From Nocardioides okcheonensis (GTDB lineage Bacteria > Actinomycetota > Actinomycetes > Propionibacteriales > Nocardioidaceae), in assembly GCF_020991065.1 (NCBI RefSeq), contig NZ_CP087710.1:2170001-2234000 (forward strand): a stretch of 64,000 nt of DNA. The letters are read 5' to 3'. The notes under the pieces are model-generated. The model had not been told where the DNA came from and searched no databases. It was given only the letters and a program-made list of their open reading frames with translations. The number at the start of each line of letters is the position of its first letter. The stretch's first letter is position 1. Below, one piece after another: positions 1 to 8,986 of this stretch. The position numbers and the translations under genes are program-made.

Positions 1-1144
1 CGTCTCCGGGGCCTACGCCCCGCTGACCCGCTTCAACGAGCCCGGCAGCCCGGTGACCCTGGCCCTCCCCGAGGGCGTCGACGAGGCCGAGCTGGTCGAC
101 CCCGAGGGGCTGCCGCTGGCGCGCGTCGCCGCCGACGGGTCGCTGGAGCCGCTGACGCACGCGCAGTACGGCCCCTTCCGCCGGCTGCACCTCACGCCCG
201 CGCAGGCCCGCGAGCAGCACGCCGGGGCCACGTTCGTCCCGGTCGCGGACGCGCTGACCGACGCCGACCTCGACGCGCTGCGCGGCCTGGGCCGCGTCGT
301 GCTGGTCGCGCTGATGGGCACCGGCACCTCCTCGCTCTCCCCCGTCGCGCTGGTGCGCGCCACCCTCGCCGCCGCCGACCTGCTCGACGACGCCAGCGTG
401 GTGGCCGTCCCACTGCCGTCGCACGGCGACGCCGACGCCGACCACGCACTCGGCGCGCAGGTCGTCGCGACCTACGCCGGGGACGACCCGGTGCACGCGC
501 TCGCCGCCCCGCCTGCCGAGCAGGACGCGTACCCCGAGCCCATCGCCGCGATCGTCGCCGAGGACCGCCCCGAGCCCGAGGACCAGGGCCTGGTGCTGTT
601 CTTCACCGGCCTGTCCGGCAGCGGCAAGTCGACGCTGGCCCGGGCGCTGATGGACCTGCTGCTCGAGCAGGGCGGCCGGAGCGTCACCAGCCTCGACGGC
701 GACGTCGTGCGCCGTCACCTCTCCGCGGGCCTGACCTTCTCCAAGGCCGACCGCGAGACCAACATCCGCCGGATCGGCTGGGTGGCCGCCGAGATCGCCC
801 GCCACGGCGGCGTCGCGGTCTGCTCCCCGATCGCGCCCTTCGCCGAGACCCGTGAGCAGGTGCGGCAGATGGTCGAGGACGCCGGCGGCGCCTTCTTCCT
901 CGTCCACGTCGCGACCCCGCTCGAGGAGTGTGAGCGCCGCGACCGCAAGGGCCTCTACGCCAAGGCCCGCGCCGGCGAGATCCCGGAGTTCACCGGCATC
1001 TCCTCGCCCTACGAGGAGCCCGACGACCCGGCTGTCCGCGTCGACACGACCGGCCGCACCATCGACGACGCCCTGCACGACGTGCTGGTCGCCCTCGACG
1101 AGTCCGGCCACCTCCACCTCCTGCCCGAGGCGCCGACCGCATGA
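1..1144 (+). CDS. cysC: Adenylyl-sulfate kinase (APS kinase), 5' end outside window
   Basis: This gene phosphorylates adenylyl sulfate (APS) to PAPS in sulfate assimilation. The frame is open from the first bases, so the start lies upstream. The C-terminal half is a complete APS kinase: P-loop GLSGSGKS near nt 609-632, the APS-contacting FSKADRETNIRR stretch, CSPIAPFAETR, and KGLYAKARAGEIPEFTGISSPYE. The N-terminal half starts inside a region resembling the PUA-like N-domain of ATP sulfurylases and lacks a kinase signature, so the protein is an N-terminally extended CysC. The stop overlaps the next ATG (ATGA), which suggests translational coupling. cysD and cysN lie 5 kb downstream. The kinase assignment is firm; the role of the N-domain is not. 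Confidence 0.93.
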   Translation, partial: VSGAYAPLTRFNEPGSPVTLALPEGVDEAELVDPEGLPLARVAADGSLEPLTHAQYGPFRRLHLTPAQAREQHAGATFVPVADALTDADLDALRGLGRVVLVALMGTGTSSLSPVALVRATLAAADLLDDASVVAVPLPSHGDADADHALGAQVVATYAGDDPVHALAAPPAEQDAYPEPIAAIVAEDRPEPEDQGLVLFFTGLSGSGKSTLARALMDLLLEQGGRSVTSLDGDVVRRHLSAGLTFSKADRETNIRRIGWVAAEIARHGGVAVCSPIAPFAETREQVRQMVEDAGGAFFLVHVATPLEECERRDRKGLYAKARAGEIPEFTGISSPYEEPDDPAVRVDTTGRTIDDALHDVLVALDESGHLHLLPEAPTA

Positions 1145-1677
1145 GCGAGCCCCTGCGGGTCCTGTTCGTCTGCACCGCGAACATCTGCCGCTCCCCCACG
1201 ATGGAGCTGCTCGCGCGCGAGCTCGCCGGCGACGCCGACGTCGCGTTCAGCAGCGCCGGCACCCACGCCCGCGACGGCGACCCGTTCAACCCCGACATGG
1301 CCGCCACCCTGCGCCCCGGGATCGGCGACGCCTTCCGCAGCCGCCGCGCCACCCGCGCCGTGCTGGCCGACGCCGACCTCGTCCTCACCGCCGAGGACGT
1401 GCACCGCCGCCACCTCCTCGACGACCACCCCCAGCTGCACCGCAAGGTCTTCACGCTGGGGCAGTTCGCCGCGACCATCGCCGAGCTGCCCGGGCTCGAA
1501 GGCCGCGAGCTCGTCGAGGCCGCCGGCCGGCGCCGCGCCGCCCCGGTCCCCGAGCACGACGTCGCCGACCCCTACCGGCGAGGCTCGGCGGCCGCCGAGG
1601 CGGCGACCGGCACAATCACCGACATGCTCCACGCGATCGTCCCCCGCCTGACCGCGTCACAGCCGCAGGAGGGCTGA
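1141..1677 (+). CDS. Low-molecular-weight protein-tyrosine-phosphatase-like protein
   Basis: A 178-aa LMW-PTP/arsenate-reductase-fold protein. The N-terminal phosphate-binding loop VCTANICRS fits C-x5-R-S, with the nucleophilic Cys at about residue 11. A DPYRRG sequence near the C-terminus (about residue 142) supplies the usual general-acid Asp-Pro. In sulfur-gene contexts such proteins may be phosphatases or low-affinity arsenate reductases, and sequence alone does not decide. The start overlaps the cysC stop (ATGA) and the stop overlaps the next start (TGATG), so it is the middle gene of a coupled three-gene unit. Confidence 0.85.
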   Translation: MSEPLRVLFVCTANICRSPTMELLARELAGDADVAFSSAGTHARDGDPFNPDMAATLRPGIGDAFRSRRATRAVLADADLVLTAEDVHRRHLLDDHPQLHRKVFTLGQFAATIAELPGLEGRELVEAAGRRRAAPVPEHDVADPYRRGSAAAEAATGTITDMLHAIVPRLTASQPQEG

Positions 1678-2684
1678 TGGACTGGATCACCGCCACCTTC
1701 TTCTCGATCCTCGCCGCCGGCTTCCTCGTCGGCATCGTGGTCGGGCTCACCGGCATGGGCGGCGGCGCCCTGATGACGCCCGCCCTGCTCTTCCTGGGCG
1801 TCGGGTCGCCCGCGGTGGTCGTCACCGCCGACCTCACGGCCGCTGCGATCTACAAGACCGGCGGCGCGATCGTGCACAAGCGCGAGGGCTCGCCCAACAT
1901 GCAGCTCGCCAAGTGGCTGATGATCGGGTCGATCCCGATGGCGCTGCTCGGGCCCCACCTGGTGTCGTGGTTCACCGACGACATCGACGAGCTCAACCAC
2001 GTGCTGATCATCTGCATCGGCTTCGCGCTGCTGCTCGCCGCAGCGACCTACGCCCTGCGGCTCTACGTCAACCTGCTCCGCGTCCGGTCCGGCCGCCACG
2101 CCACCGACGACAACCCCGCCGTCCGCGTGGTCCCGACGCTGCTCGTGGGCATGCTCGGCGGCCTGCTCGTCGGCGTCACCAGCGTCGGCTCCGGCTCGGT
2201 CATCATGATCGCGCTGCTCATGCTCTACCCCGGCCTGTCCGCGGTGAAGCTCGTCGGCACCGACCTCGTCCAGGCCGTGCCGCTGGTGCTCGCCGCGGCC
2301 ATCTCCAACATCGCGCTCCACGGCATCGACTGGGGCATCCTCACCCCGCTCGTCATCGGCTCCGTCCCCGGCACCATCCTCGGCTCGCTGCTCGCGCCCC
2401 GGGTGCCGCAGTCGTTCATCCGCCGCGGCATCGTCGTCGTGCTCACCATGAGCGGCGTCGCGCTGCTCGACAAGTCCGGCTGGGCGCCGCTCGGCGTCGA
2501 CGAGACGCACCCGATGCTCATCGCCGGCATCGGTCTCGCCGTGCTCGTGGTGCTGCCGATCGTCTGGGGCTTCCTGCGCAAGCAGCAGGGACTGCCGATG
2601 TTCGGCTCCCCGACGATCGCCCAGCTCGAGGACCCGGCCTACCGACCCGGCGTGGTCGGGATGAAGAAGGTCGACGGGGCCTGA
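1677..2684 (+). CDS. TauE/SafE-family sulfite/anion exporter, membrane protein
   Basis: A 335-aa polytopic membrane protein. The N-terminus (MDWITATFFSILAAGFLVG, then VGLTGMGGGALMTPALL) shows the Gly-rich repeat typical of TauE/SafE permeases; a second copy (GVTSVGSGSVIMIALL) lies in the C-terminal half, as expected of this internally duplicated family. Family members export sulfite or other organosulfur anions. Being coupled to cysC suggests a role in disposing of reduced sulfur oxyanions, which is inference from context. The ATG at 1677 overlaps the previous stop and begins exactly at the first membrane segment. Confidence 0.88.
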   Translation: MDWITATFFSILAAGFLVGIVVGLTGMGGGALMTPALLFLGVGSPAVVVTADLTAAAIYKTGGAIVHKREGSPNMQLAKWLMIGSIPMALLGPHLVSWFTDDIDELNHVLIICIGFALLLAAATYALRLYVNLLRVRSGRHATDDNPAVRVVPTLLVGMLGGLLVGVTSVGSGSVIMIALLMLYPGLSAVKLVGTDLVQAVPLVLAAAISNIALHGIDWGILTPLVIGSVPGTILGSLLAPRVPQSFIRRGIVVVLTMSGVALLDKSGWAPLGVDETHPMLIAGIGLAVLVVLPIVWGFLRKQQGLPMFGSPTIAQLEDPAYRPGVVGMKKVDGA

Positions 2685-2705
2685 CCGCCGCCCGGGACGG
2701 TGCCT

Positions 2706-2739
2706 TCCCGTGTGTTCGAAAGTTTTCGATCACGCGGGA
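2706..2739. terminator. Hairpin between convergent genes
   Basis: A 16-bp inverted repeat (arms 2706-2721 and 2724-2739) with two non-Watson-Crick positions and a 2-nt centre. The inner part, TCGAAA-GT-TTTCGA, is AT-rich for this genome. It lies between the converging tauE-like and tetR-like genes and overlaps the tetR stop. Best read as a bidirectional terminator without a clear U-tract; an operator is possible. Confidence 0.5.
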
Positions 2740-3284
2740 GGGACCAGAGCGTCGAGGGCGCGGCGCAGCAGGGCGACCGCGTGTTCGTGGGTGACCGCCG
2801 GCTCCACGGCGCGCACCACCACCAGTCCCAGGACCAGCGCGCGCAGGACCTCCTCCTCCCCTCCGTCTCCCCGGGGGAGCCGCGGCCGCTCGCTCGCCCA
2901 TGTCGCGTGCACCGCCTCGGCAGCGGCTGGCGAGTAGGCCGCGAGGGCAAGGCACGTGAGCCACACTCGCGCGTCCGTCATCTCGGCGTCGGTTCGCGGG
3001 ATCCAGCGCCCCCAGCCGTCCTCCGCCCATCCGGGCGGACAGGTCGCTCCCCGGGCGCGGACCACTCGGGAGACCAGGGCGTCCTGGGTGCTCCGACGGT
3101 CACGGAAGCGCCGCGACACCGTCGCCTCGGACACTCCTGCCGCTCGCGCGATGTCACGGCGCGACGGCAGACGGGGGCCTGAGCGGTCGATCGCCCAGAA
3201 CAGCGCTGCCGCCAGGTCCGCGATCGGCGAGAACTGCGAGTGGAGGTGCAGCGGTATCCGCGGGCGGGTTTCGTCGTCGTGCAT
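2730..3284 (-). CDS. TetR-like transcriptional regulator
   Basis: A 184-aa protein with an N-terminal TetR-type helix-turn-helix: SRRDIARAAGVSEATVSRRF at about residues 40-60, preceded by a helix containing LAAALFWAID. The remaining helical domain shows no recognisable ligand pocket. The ATG at 3284 was chosen over an upstream in-frame ATG because a GGAG lies 8 nt before it. It follows the BKACE gene on the same strand with a 75-nt gap, so the two may be co-transcribed and the regulator may control that gene; this is inference. Confidence 0.72.
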   Translation of the reverse strand: MHDDETRPRIPLHLHSQFSPIADLAAALFWAIDRSGPRLPSRRDIARAAGVSEATVSRRFRDRRSTQDALVSRVVRARGATCPPGWAEDGWGRWIPRTDAEMTDARVWLTCLALAAYSPAAAEAVHATWASERPRLPRGDGGEEEVLRALVLGLVVVRAVEPAVTHEHAVALLRRALDALVPPA

Positions 3285-3359
3285 GCGGGCAACTCCACCA
3301 CCTGGCAGGCGCTGCCGGCAGCGCTCCTCCACAGGCCCGAGCAGGCCAGGAGAGGGCCC

Positions 3360-4199
3360 TCAGGACAGCCCGAGCAGCTCCCGGCACTGCGCGGGGGTCA
3401 TCGGCGTGCGCTGCGCGATCCGGCCGAGGTCGACGGCACGGGAGACGAGCTGGGCGTTCGACTCGACCGGTACGCCGCGGCTGATCGTCAGCACGTCCTC
3501 CATGCCGACGCGCAGGTGACCGCCCATGGACAGCGAGGCCATCGCGACGGCGAGGGTGGAGCGGCCGATGCCGGTGGCGGACCAGGAGGTGACCGCGGGC
3601 GGGAGGGCGTTGACGCCCGCGACCAGCGCCGGGGCGGTGCCGGGCATGCCGCCGGGGACGCCCATCACGAAGTCGACGTGCACCTTGCCGCCGGCGGGGG
3701 TGCCGTACTCCTTGATCAGCCGGCCGAGGGCGTGGACCTGGCCGAGGTCGAAGAGCTCGAACTCGGGGGCGACGCCGCGCGAGAGCGCGAGCTGGTAGAG
3801 GTCCTTCACGAACGGCCACGGGTTGAGGAAGACGTCGTCGCCGAAGTTGGTGGTGCCCATGGTGAGCGAGCACGAGTCGGGCTCGGCGTCGAGGACCTTG
3901 AGCCGCTCGTCGAGCGGGTCGTGGACCGAGCCGCCCGTGGAGAGCTGGACGACGAGCGACGAGCTCTCCCGCACCGCGGCGACCCACTCGCGCAACAGCG
4001 CCTGGTCGAGCGTCGGTGCGTGCTCGCCGTCACGGACGTGGAGGTGGATCATCGCCGCCCCGGCGGCCTCGCACTCGGCGGCGGTGCGGGCGATCTCCTC
4101 GGGGGTGGTGGGGAGCTGTGGGCAGTCGGACTTCGCGGTCTCGGCCCCGGTGGGGGCGACCGTGATCAGCAGGGCGTCTGCCGGGATCTGGGAGGCCAT
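3360..4199 (-). CDS. BKACE-family (DUF849) beta-keto acid cleavage enzyme
   Basis: A 279-aa TIM-barrel protein of the beta-keto acid cleavage enzyme family, whose founder is 3-keto-5-aminohexanoate cleavage enzyme. These Zn enzymes condense a beta-keto acid with acetyl-CoA to give acetoacetate and a new CoA thioester. Visible marks are the Zn-ligand HLHVRD near residue 53, STGG, the [11 protein letters not shown] strand, and the C-terminal [11 protein letters not shown] with the conserved Glu. Length is typical. The substrate cannot be read from sequence. The start lies 17 bp from the divergent dtd start, so the two promoters must overlap or dtd may be leaderless. Confidence 0.88.
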   Translation of the reverse strand: MASQIPADALLITVAPTGAETAKSDCPQLPTTPEEIARTAAECEAAGAAMIHLHVRDGEHAPTLDQALLREWVAAVRESSSLVVQLSTGGSVHDPLDERLKVLDAEPDSCSLTMGTTNFGDDVFLNPWPFVKDLYQLALSRGVAPEFELFDLGQVHALGRLIKEYGTPAGGKVHVDFVMGVPGGMPGTAPALVAGVNALPPAVTSWSATGIGRSTLAVAMASLSMGGHLRVGMEDVLTISRGVPVESNAQLVSRAVDLGRIAQRTPMTPAQCRELLGLS

Positions 4200-4216
4200 G
4201 GCGGCATCCTTGCACC

Positions 4217-4641
<425 letters not shown>

Positions 4642-4645
<4 letters not shown>

Positions 4646-5781
4646 CCCTTCGGCCCCGTCTCCCACACCCGCGCCCAGTCGACGTCCATGTGCTCGGGCA
4701 GCTCGCCGTTGAAGCGCGGCAGCTCGTAGTCGGACGAGAGCAGGCTCAGGATGAGGAACTCCGGCCTGCCGGACGTCTCGCCCTTCAGCCGCTGGGTGAC
4801 CTTCCCGTCGATGCGGAAGACGTACTCCTTCGGCGTCCACTCGACCGAGAACACGTGGTACTGCTCGGCCCAGTCGTCGCCGAGGTCCTCGACGTCGGGG
4901 AGCCAGCCGCCGACGGTCTGCTTGCGGCCGGCCTTGTCGAGGAAGTAGGTGAAGCTGGTGAGACCGCCCTCGGGGTGGTCGTCGCCGAAGTACTCCATGA
5001 CGTCGATCTCGGCGCCGCCCTTCTTCGGCCCACCGGGCAGCTGGCCGCCGGCGGCCTGCAGCCAGAAGGCGGAGTGCTGGCCGCGGGCGGCCTGGGTCTT
5101 GATCCGGGCGGCGGCGTAGCCGTAGGTGAAGGCGTAGGTCGCCTCGGTGCCGACGTGGCCGTTGAGCCGGATGTCAAACTTCTTGCGCTTGCCCGACGGC
5201 TGGCACAGGCCGCGGTCGGGGTCGTCGAGCACGCTGAGCCGCAGCACGCCGTCGTCGACCTCCGCGGCCGACTCGTCGGCGCGCGAGCAGGTGCGGACGC
5301 CGATGAAGCCCTGGTCGCGGGTGTCCCAGAAGCCGCCGGGCTCGTCGACGGTGTCGGTCTCGAAGTCGTCGGTGAAGGTGACCTCGGGCGCGTCCTTCGT
5401 CGACGCCTTCGCGCCGATCGCGTCGTCGCCGTCGCCGACCACGACGTGGAGGGTGCCCGCGACCGGGGTGGTGAGCGAGACCCGGCCGTCGTCGTCGGTC
5501 TCGGCGTCGGAGACGTCCTCCCAGCCGTCCTCGCCCTCGGACCACAGCGCGACCTCGGTGCCGGCGTCGACGCCGTCGACCTGCGCGTCGACGACCCAGT
5601 CGGCGTCGTCGGCGGACGCGGTGTCCTCGCCGTTGGCGGCGAGCTGCGGGTGCACGGTCACCGTGACGGCGTCGCTGGTGTCGTACGCGGGCAGGCTGGC
5701 GGTCTCGTCGGACCCGCTGCACCCGGCCAGGGTGAGCAGGCAGGCGAGGCCGGCGATCAGCATGGGGGGATGGGGTCGCAT
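4642..5781 (-). CDS. Glycoside hydrolase family 16 lipoprotein
   Basis: A 379-aa secreted lipoprotein. The N-terminus is a lipoprotein signal peptide with lipobox LAGC (Cys at about 21). An acidic Ig-like region (about 35-130) precedes a GH16 beta-jellyroll domain (about 135-375). The catalytic signature EIDVMEY gives E258, D260 and E263 as nucleophile, helper and acid/base. GH16 enzymes cut beta-1,3/1,4-glucans or galactans; the exact polymer is unknown. ATG 5781 is used; an in-frame ATG at 5763 is a possible alternative. It is divergent from cysD and shares its intergenic region. Confidence 0.88.
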
Positions 5782-5893
5782 CCGCCCAGTGTGACCAACT
5801 TCGGGGAGCCCGGGCCAAATCGTCCGCGACGCGACGTGCGCCACGTACGGTGCGGGGGACCACGCGCGCGGTGACCAGCGCGGGTGTGCGAAG

Positions 5894-5922
5894 TTCACCG
5901 TGACTCCCCGCGTCGCTACGAT
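5894..5922 (+). promoter_or_regulatory. Candidate cysD promoter
   Basis: TTCACC (5894-5899), a 17-nt spacer and TACGAT (5917-5922) resemble a housekeeping sigma promoter with 4/6 matches in each box. Transcription would start near 5929, about 30 nt before the cysD ATG. Confidence 0.35.
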
Positions 5923-5958
5923 GTGGGCTGCTGTCCCAAGAGAGGTCCCTGCTGCGAC

Positions 5959-6873
5959 ATGACCAACACCCACGCCGACTACCAGCTGAGTCAGCTCGAC
6001 CAGCTCGAGGCGGAGTCGATCCACATCTTCCGTGAGGTCGCCGCCGAGTTCGAGAAGCCGGTCCTGATGTTCTCCGGTGGCAAGGACTCCATCGTCATGC
6101 TCCGCCTCGCGGAGAAGGCCTTCTACCCCGCGAAGATCCCGTTCCCGATCATGCAGGTCGACACGGGCCTGGACTTCCCCGAGGTCATGGAGACCCGCGA
6201 CAACTGGGTCAACCGCCTGGGCGTGCGGCTCGTGGTCGCCTCGATCGACGACGCGATCGCCAACGGCGTCCTCGTCGACGACGGCAAGACCAGCCGCAAC
6301 CGCATGCAGACCGCGACCCTGCTCAACGCGATCGAGGAGAACGGCTTCACCGCCGCCTTCGGTGGCGGGCGCCGCGACGAGGAGAAAGCGCGCGCCAAGG
6401 AGCGGGTCTACTCCCACCGCGACGAGTTCGGCCAGTGGGACCCGAAGATGCAGCGCCCCGAGCTCTGGAGCCTCTACAACGGCCGCCTGCACGCCGGCGA
6501 GCACATGCGCATCTTCCCGATCTCCAACTGGACCGAGCTGGACATCTGGGACTACATCGGCCGCGAGGGCATCGAGATCCCCTCGATCTACTTCAGCCAC
6601 CAGCGCCGCGTCTTCGAGCGCGACGGCATGCTGATGACCGAGACGCCGCTCAACCCGATGCGCGACGGCGAGAGCGCCGAGGAGCGCACGGTGCGCTTCC
6701 GCACCTGCGGCGACATCACCCTGACGGGCTGCGTGGAGTCCACCGCCAGCACCATCGACGAGATCATCGCCGAGGTCGCGGCCGCCCGGGTCACCGAGCG
6801 CGGCGCGACCCGCGGTGACGACCGATTCTCCGAGGCGGCCATGGAAGACCGCAAGAAGGAAGGCTACTTCTGA
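5959..6873 (+). CDS. cysD: Sulfate adenylyltransferase subunit 2
   Basis: A 304-aa catalytic subunit of the heterodimeric ATP sulfurylase that makes APS from ATP and sulfate. The PP-loop FSGGKDS is at about residues 38-44, and the family sequences MQVDTGLDFPEV, AFGGGRRDEEKARAKER and FRTCGDITLTGCVES are all present. ATG 5959 matches the normal family N-terminus (YQLSQLDQLEAESIHIFREV). The same frame stays open upstream to a GTG at 5884 and carries two pairs of Cys codons just before the ATG (see findings). It is coupled to cysN by TGATG. Confidence 0.97.
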   Translation: MTNTHADYQLSQLDQLEAESIHIFREVAAEFEKPVLMFSGGKDSIVMLRLAEKAFYPAKIPFPIMQVDTGLDFPEVMETRDNWVNRLGVRLVVASIDDAIANGVLVDDGKTSRNRMQTATLLNAIEENGFTAAFGGGRRDEEKARAKERVYSHRDEFGQWDPKMQRPELWSLYNGRLHAGEHMRIFPISNWTELDIWDYIGREGIEIPSIYFSHQRRVFERDGMLMTETPLNPMRDGESAEERTVRFRTCGDITLTGCVESTASTIDEIIAEVAAARVTERGATRGDDRFSEAAMEDRKKEGYF

Positions 6874-8144
6874 TGGGCGCCACCGATGGCCAGATGGACC
6901 TGCTCCGCTTCGCGACCGCAGGCTCCGTCGACGACGGCAAGTCGACCCTGATCGGTCGCCTGCTCTTCGACTCCAAGTCGATCTTCGCCGACCAGCTCGA
7001 GGCCGTGGAGAAGACCTCCACCGACAAGGGCCACGGCTACGTCGACCTCTCGCTGCTGACCGACGGCCTGCGCTCCGAGCGCGAGCAGGGCATCACGATC
7101 GACGTCGCCTACCGCTACTTCGCCACGCCCACCCGCAAGTTCATCATCGCGGACACCCCGGGCCACGTGCAGTACACCCGCAACATGGTCACCGGCGCCT
7201 CGACCGCCGACCTCGGCCTGGTGCTGGTCGACGCCCGCCACGGGCTGACCGAGCAGTCGCGCCGCCACGCGGTGCTGCTGTCGCTGCTGCGCGTGCCGCA
7301 CCTGGTGCTCTGCATCAACAAGATGGACCTGGTCGACTGGTCGGAGGAGACCTACGAGCGGATCCACGCGGAGTTCACCCAGTTCGCGACGAAGCTCAAC
7401 ATCCCCGACCTCGAGGTCATCCCGATCTCCGCGCTCAACGGCGACAACGTCGTCGACCGCTCGGAGAACACGCCGTGGTACCACGGGCCGACGCTCATGC
7501 ACCACCTCGAGCACGTGCACGTGGCCTCCGACCGCGACCTCGTCGACACCCGCTTCCCCGTGCAGTACGTCGTGCGGCCGAAGTCGGACGAGCACCACGA
7601 CTACCGCGGCTACGCCGGCCAGGTCGCCGGCGGCGTGCTGAAGAAGGGCGACGAGGTCATCGTCCTCCCCTCCGGCATGACGTCGAAGATCGAGGGCATC
7701 GACCTGTTCGACCAGCAGGTCGACGAGGCGTTCCCGCCGATGTCGGTGACCGTCCGGCTCGAGGACGACGTCGACGTCTCGCGCGGCGACATGATCGCCC
7801 GCGTGAAGAACGCGCCGAAGCCCAGCCAGGACATCGACGCGATGGTCTGCTGGATGACCAACGAGCCGCTGCGCCCGCGCCAGAAGCTCGCCATCAAGCA
7901 CACCACCCGCACGGGTCGCGCGATGGTCAAGGACATCCAGTACCGCCTCGACGTGAACTCGCTGCACCGCGACCAGGAGGCCGGCGAGCTCGGGCTCAAC
8001 GAGATCGGCCGCGTCCAGCTGCGCACCACCGTGCCGCTGCTGTGCGACCCGTACTCGAAGAACCGCACCACGGGCTCGTTCATCCTGATCGACGAGGCCA
8101 CCGGCGTCACCGTCGGCGCCGGCATGATCAACAGCGGCAGCTGA
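6873..8144 (+). CDS. cysN: Sulfate adenylyltransferase subunit 1 (GTPase)
   Basis: A 423-aa EF-Tu-like GTPase that drives APS synthesis by CysD. Motifs are G1 GSVDDGKST (residues about 15-23), the switch-II sequence DTPGH, and NKMD; beta-barrel domains follow. No APS kinase domain is fused at the C-terminus, consistent with a separate cysC nearby. It overlaps cysD by one base and is followed by a strong hairpin. Confidence 0.97.
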   Translation: MGATDGQMDLLRFATAGSVDDGKSTLIGRLLFDSKSIFADQLEAVEKTSTDKGHGYVDLSLLTDGLRSEREQGITIDVAYRYFATPTRKFIIADTPGHVQYTRNMVTGASTADLGLVLVDARHGLTEQSRRHAVLLSLLRVPHLVLCINKMDLVDWSEETYERIHAEFTQFATKLNIPDLEVIPISALNGDNVVDRSENTPWYHGPTLMHHLEHVHVASDRDLVDTRFPVQYVVRPKSDEHHDYRGYAGQVAGGVLKKGDEVIVLPSGMTSKIEGIDLFDQQVDEAFPPMSVTVRLEDDVDVSRGDMIARVKNAPKPSQDIDAMVCWMTNEPLRPRQKLAIKHTTRTGRAMVKDIQYRLDVNSLHRDQEAGELGLNEIGRVQLRTTVPLLCDPYSKNRTTGSFILIDEATGVTVGAGMINSGS

Positions 8145-8160
8145 CACCAGCCCGCTTCGC

Positions 8161-8196
8161 GCAGGGGCCCCGACCGTCCGCGGTCGGGGCCCCTGC
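8161..8196 (+). terminator. cysDN terminator hairpin
   Basis: A perfect 16-bp stem (8161-8176 with 8181-8196) around the loop TCCG, 16 nt after the cysN stop. It is GC-rich without a U-tract, as is usual in actinobacteria. Confidence 0.8.
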
Positions 8197-8218
8197 TGCT
8201 TCCTGCGCTCAACGTTTG

Positions 8219-8839
8219 TCATGAACGCGGGAGCCGGCCGGCCAGCAGCATCCCGGCAGGCGAAGGCCGGAAGCCGAACGCTCTCACCGTCATGATGGTG
8301 ATGACGCACGCACCGACCAGACACACGACGGCGACGGACGACGACAGGACCAGTTCCGACGTCGCGCGGAAACTCGCGCCGCATGCCCACACAGATCCTG
8401 ACGTCCACGCCACAAGTGCAACGATCACCATGGCCCCGCGCATGAGCCGCTCCGCAAGCCCGGACACGCTGTGCCCCCGGGCAACAGTCAGCCGCCCTTC
8501 CGTGCGCATCACGCCGCGCATGGCTGGTTCGATCGCCCCTGCTTCTTCAAGGGCATCCGTAAGGCTGTCAATCGCACGGTGATAGTGGCGCAGGACCGAG
8601 CCCATTCGGACGACGCTCACACAGGCGAAGTAGCTCATCGACTGCACAGCCACCAGGAACAGGGAGGTACCGACGGCTGCTACCTCCGGTGAGTCCTCGC
8701 TGCTGCGCAGAATGGGCAGGGCGAACGCCGACGACCCGATCAGTACCGTGAAGTAGAACCCGAGGTACTGCGTTCTCATCGACTCGGTGTGCCGGTAGTG
8801 CGACCACGCCTGGTTGTACTGGTCCAGCAAGAAGCTCAC
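8219..8839 (-). CDS. Hypothetical four-helix membrane protein
   Basis: A 206-aa protein with an amphipathic N-terminus rich in aromatics (YNQAWSHYRHTESMRTQYL) followed by paired hydrophobic segments at about residues 27-70 and 130-190, separated by a soluble helical region. The N-terminal W-x2-YRHTE-x2-R pattern recalls small membrane proteins of the RipA/SLATT type seen in defence and accessory loci; this is a weak resemblance. GC content sampled by eye is about 62-65%, below its kinase-gene neighbours. No partner gene is adjacent. Function unknown. Confidence 0.6.
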   Translation of the reverse strand: MSFLLDQYNQAWSHYRHTESMRTQYLGFYFTVLIGSSAFALPILRSSEDSPEVAAVGTSLFLVAVQSMSYFACVSVVRMGSVLRHYHRAIDSLTDALEEAGAIEPAMRGVMRTEGRLTVARGHSVSGLAERLMRGAMVIVALVAWTSGSVWACGASFRATSELVLSSSVAVVCLVGACVITIMTVRAFGFRPSPAGMLLAGRLPRS

Positions 8840-8986
8840 GCGGTGAGATTAGATGTATCTGCTCGACTGCGCGGACGATCCTGGTTTGGGGCCAGTATCT
8901 GGCGCTCGGCAGAGGCGCTACTGTTGCCGGGTTCGGCTGCGGCTACGCCCTCGCCACCGACTCCTGACCGGCGGTCCTGGCCCGGC

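Noticed and set aside
1572..2510. Long open frames on the minus strand opposite tauE and elsewhere (for example opposite ppk1 and cysN)
   Set aside because: They are Ala/Arg/Gly/Asp-rich shadows produced by G/C-biased third positions of real genes and have no family marks.
2700..3519. Plus-strand frames across the TetR-like gene
   Set aside because: They lack family similarity, while the minus-strand frame has a clear HTH and a Shine-Dalgarno.
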